From: Verrucomicrobiota bacterium
GTDB taxonomy: Bacteria > Verrucomicrobiota > Kiritimatiellia > JAKQHR01
Direction of reading: 5' to 3'
Assembly: GCA_029557905.1 (NCBI GenBank)
Contig: JAKQHR010000168.1
Span: 1-60,880, forward strand
Length of the DNA stretch: 60,880 nucleotides
The position numbers and the translations under genes are program-made. Below are positions 60,523-60,880 of the stretch, piece after piece. Position 1 is the first letter of the stretch, and every line of letters begins with the position of its first letter. The notes under the pieces are model-generated. The model ran no database searches, was not told the DNA's origin, and saw nothing but the letters and a program-made list of their open reading frames with translations.

Positions 60523-60880
60523 GTGACGCACATCCTGCTCAGCATCGGGGACAGGGTGGGGGAAGGATCCTACACCCTGCATTCCCGTTTCCGGCAGGCT
60601 GTGAATTTTGCAAGCGGTAGCCGGCTGGCCGCGCTCGTTGACCCCGCCATCGCGGCCGGACCGGTGAATGTCATCATTGACGGACTGGATTTGCCTTCCG
60701 TCTGCACGCTTGAAGTGAAAGGGGTTTCCGTTGTCGTCAACGGAATCCCCTTCGCTGTTGCTCCTGCGCAGAAGTATGACTCCTCGATGAGCTTCTGCGA
60801 GGGGCGGAAAATCCCGCGGCAGAATATCCGTCATCTCAGGACCCTGCTGTGCGAACACGCGCCCGAAAAAAGCATGGCTT
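60523..60880 (+). CDS. DUF2877 (AllH-like) protein, 5' part only
   Basis: A 119-codon open frame that runs off the window edge. It starts at GTG 60523, 4 nt after the gdhA stop, with 'MTHILLSIGDRVGEGSYTLHSRF' followed by 'QAVNFASGSRLAALVDPAIAAGPVNVII'. That pattern resembles the N-terminus of DUF2877 proteins, including AllH of the oxamate carbamoyltransferase complex. Spacing suggests co-transcription with gdhA. The ribosome-binding site is poor. The family call is tentative without the C-terminal part. Confidence 0.5.
   Translation, partial: MTHILLSIGDRVGEGSYTLHSRFRQAVNFASGSRLAALVDPAIAAGPVNVIIDGLDLPSVCTLEVKGVSVVVNGIPFAVAPAQKYDSSMSFCEGRKIPRQNIRHLRTLLCEHAPEKSMA

Overview
The window is a 60.9 kb bacterial chromosome segment (roughly 55-60 % GC by eye) with Gram-negative-type envelope genes: an OmpA-family protein, a lipoprotein and an O-antigen-ligase-like protein. 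EF-Tu has an unusual switch I, and secreted proteins end in Asp-rich 'AGTHP' modules. Together these suggest the PVC group (Verrucomicrobiota/Kiritimatiellota/Lentisphaerota). That placement is inference, not a proven assignment. I see no mobile element, CRISPR array, rRNA or phage gene.

Region 1 (1-2.5 kb): the 3' part of a large secreted beta-propeller/DUF11/thrombospondin-3 protein, then a stand-alone receiver-domain response regulator. Region 2 (2.5-33.7 kb): one co-directional information-processing super-cluster. It opens with a good sigma70-type promoter and a ~190 nt structured leader, then runs tRNA-Thr, tuf, rpmG, tRNA-Trp, secE, nusG, rplKAJL, rpoBC, rpsLG, fusA, the S10, spc and alpha operons (with secY, adk, map, infA, rpmJ), rpoA and rplQ. 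It ends at a strong bidirectional terminator. tuf is not in the str position, rpmD is absent between rpsE and rplO, and there are conspicuous hairpins between rplL/rpoB and rpoC/rpsL.

Region 3 (33.7-43.9 kb): mixed single genes. They encode a thioredoxin-like secreted protein without CxxC, a compact iPGM/phosphopentomutase-type metalloenzyme, dCMP deaminase, glutamine-dependent NAD synthetase, DAHP synthase, a tryptophanase-family enzyme with altered active-site residues, a CDF metal exporter, a small membrane protein, an OmpA-family protein and an FmdB-type zinc ribbon. The FmdB gene is followed by about 165 bp of helically phased A-tracts and a perfect hairpin. Region 4 (43.9-51.2 kb): a minus-strand operon sucC-sucD-rnk-lipoprotein (putative HExxH peptidase). 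Divergent from it is a second Rnk-like gene, then a Na/Pi cotransporter-PhoU protein and diaminopropionate ammonia-lyase.

Region 5 (51.2-60.9 kb): a repeat-rich surface protein, an O-antigen ligase/TPR protein, a minus-strand pair encoding an orphan MdcA-like (malonate decarboxylase alpha) protein and a nitrilase-family hydrolase, glutamate dehydrogenase behind a palindromic leader element, and the start of a DUF2877/AllH-like gene cut by the window edge. The accessory metabolic genes lean toward amino-acid and nitrogen turnover: beta-elimination lyases, GDH, amidase-type hydrolases and NAD synthesis.
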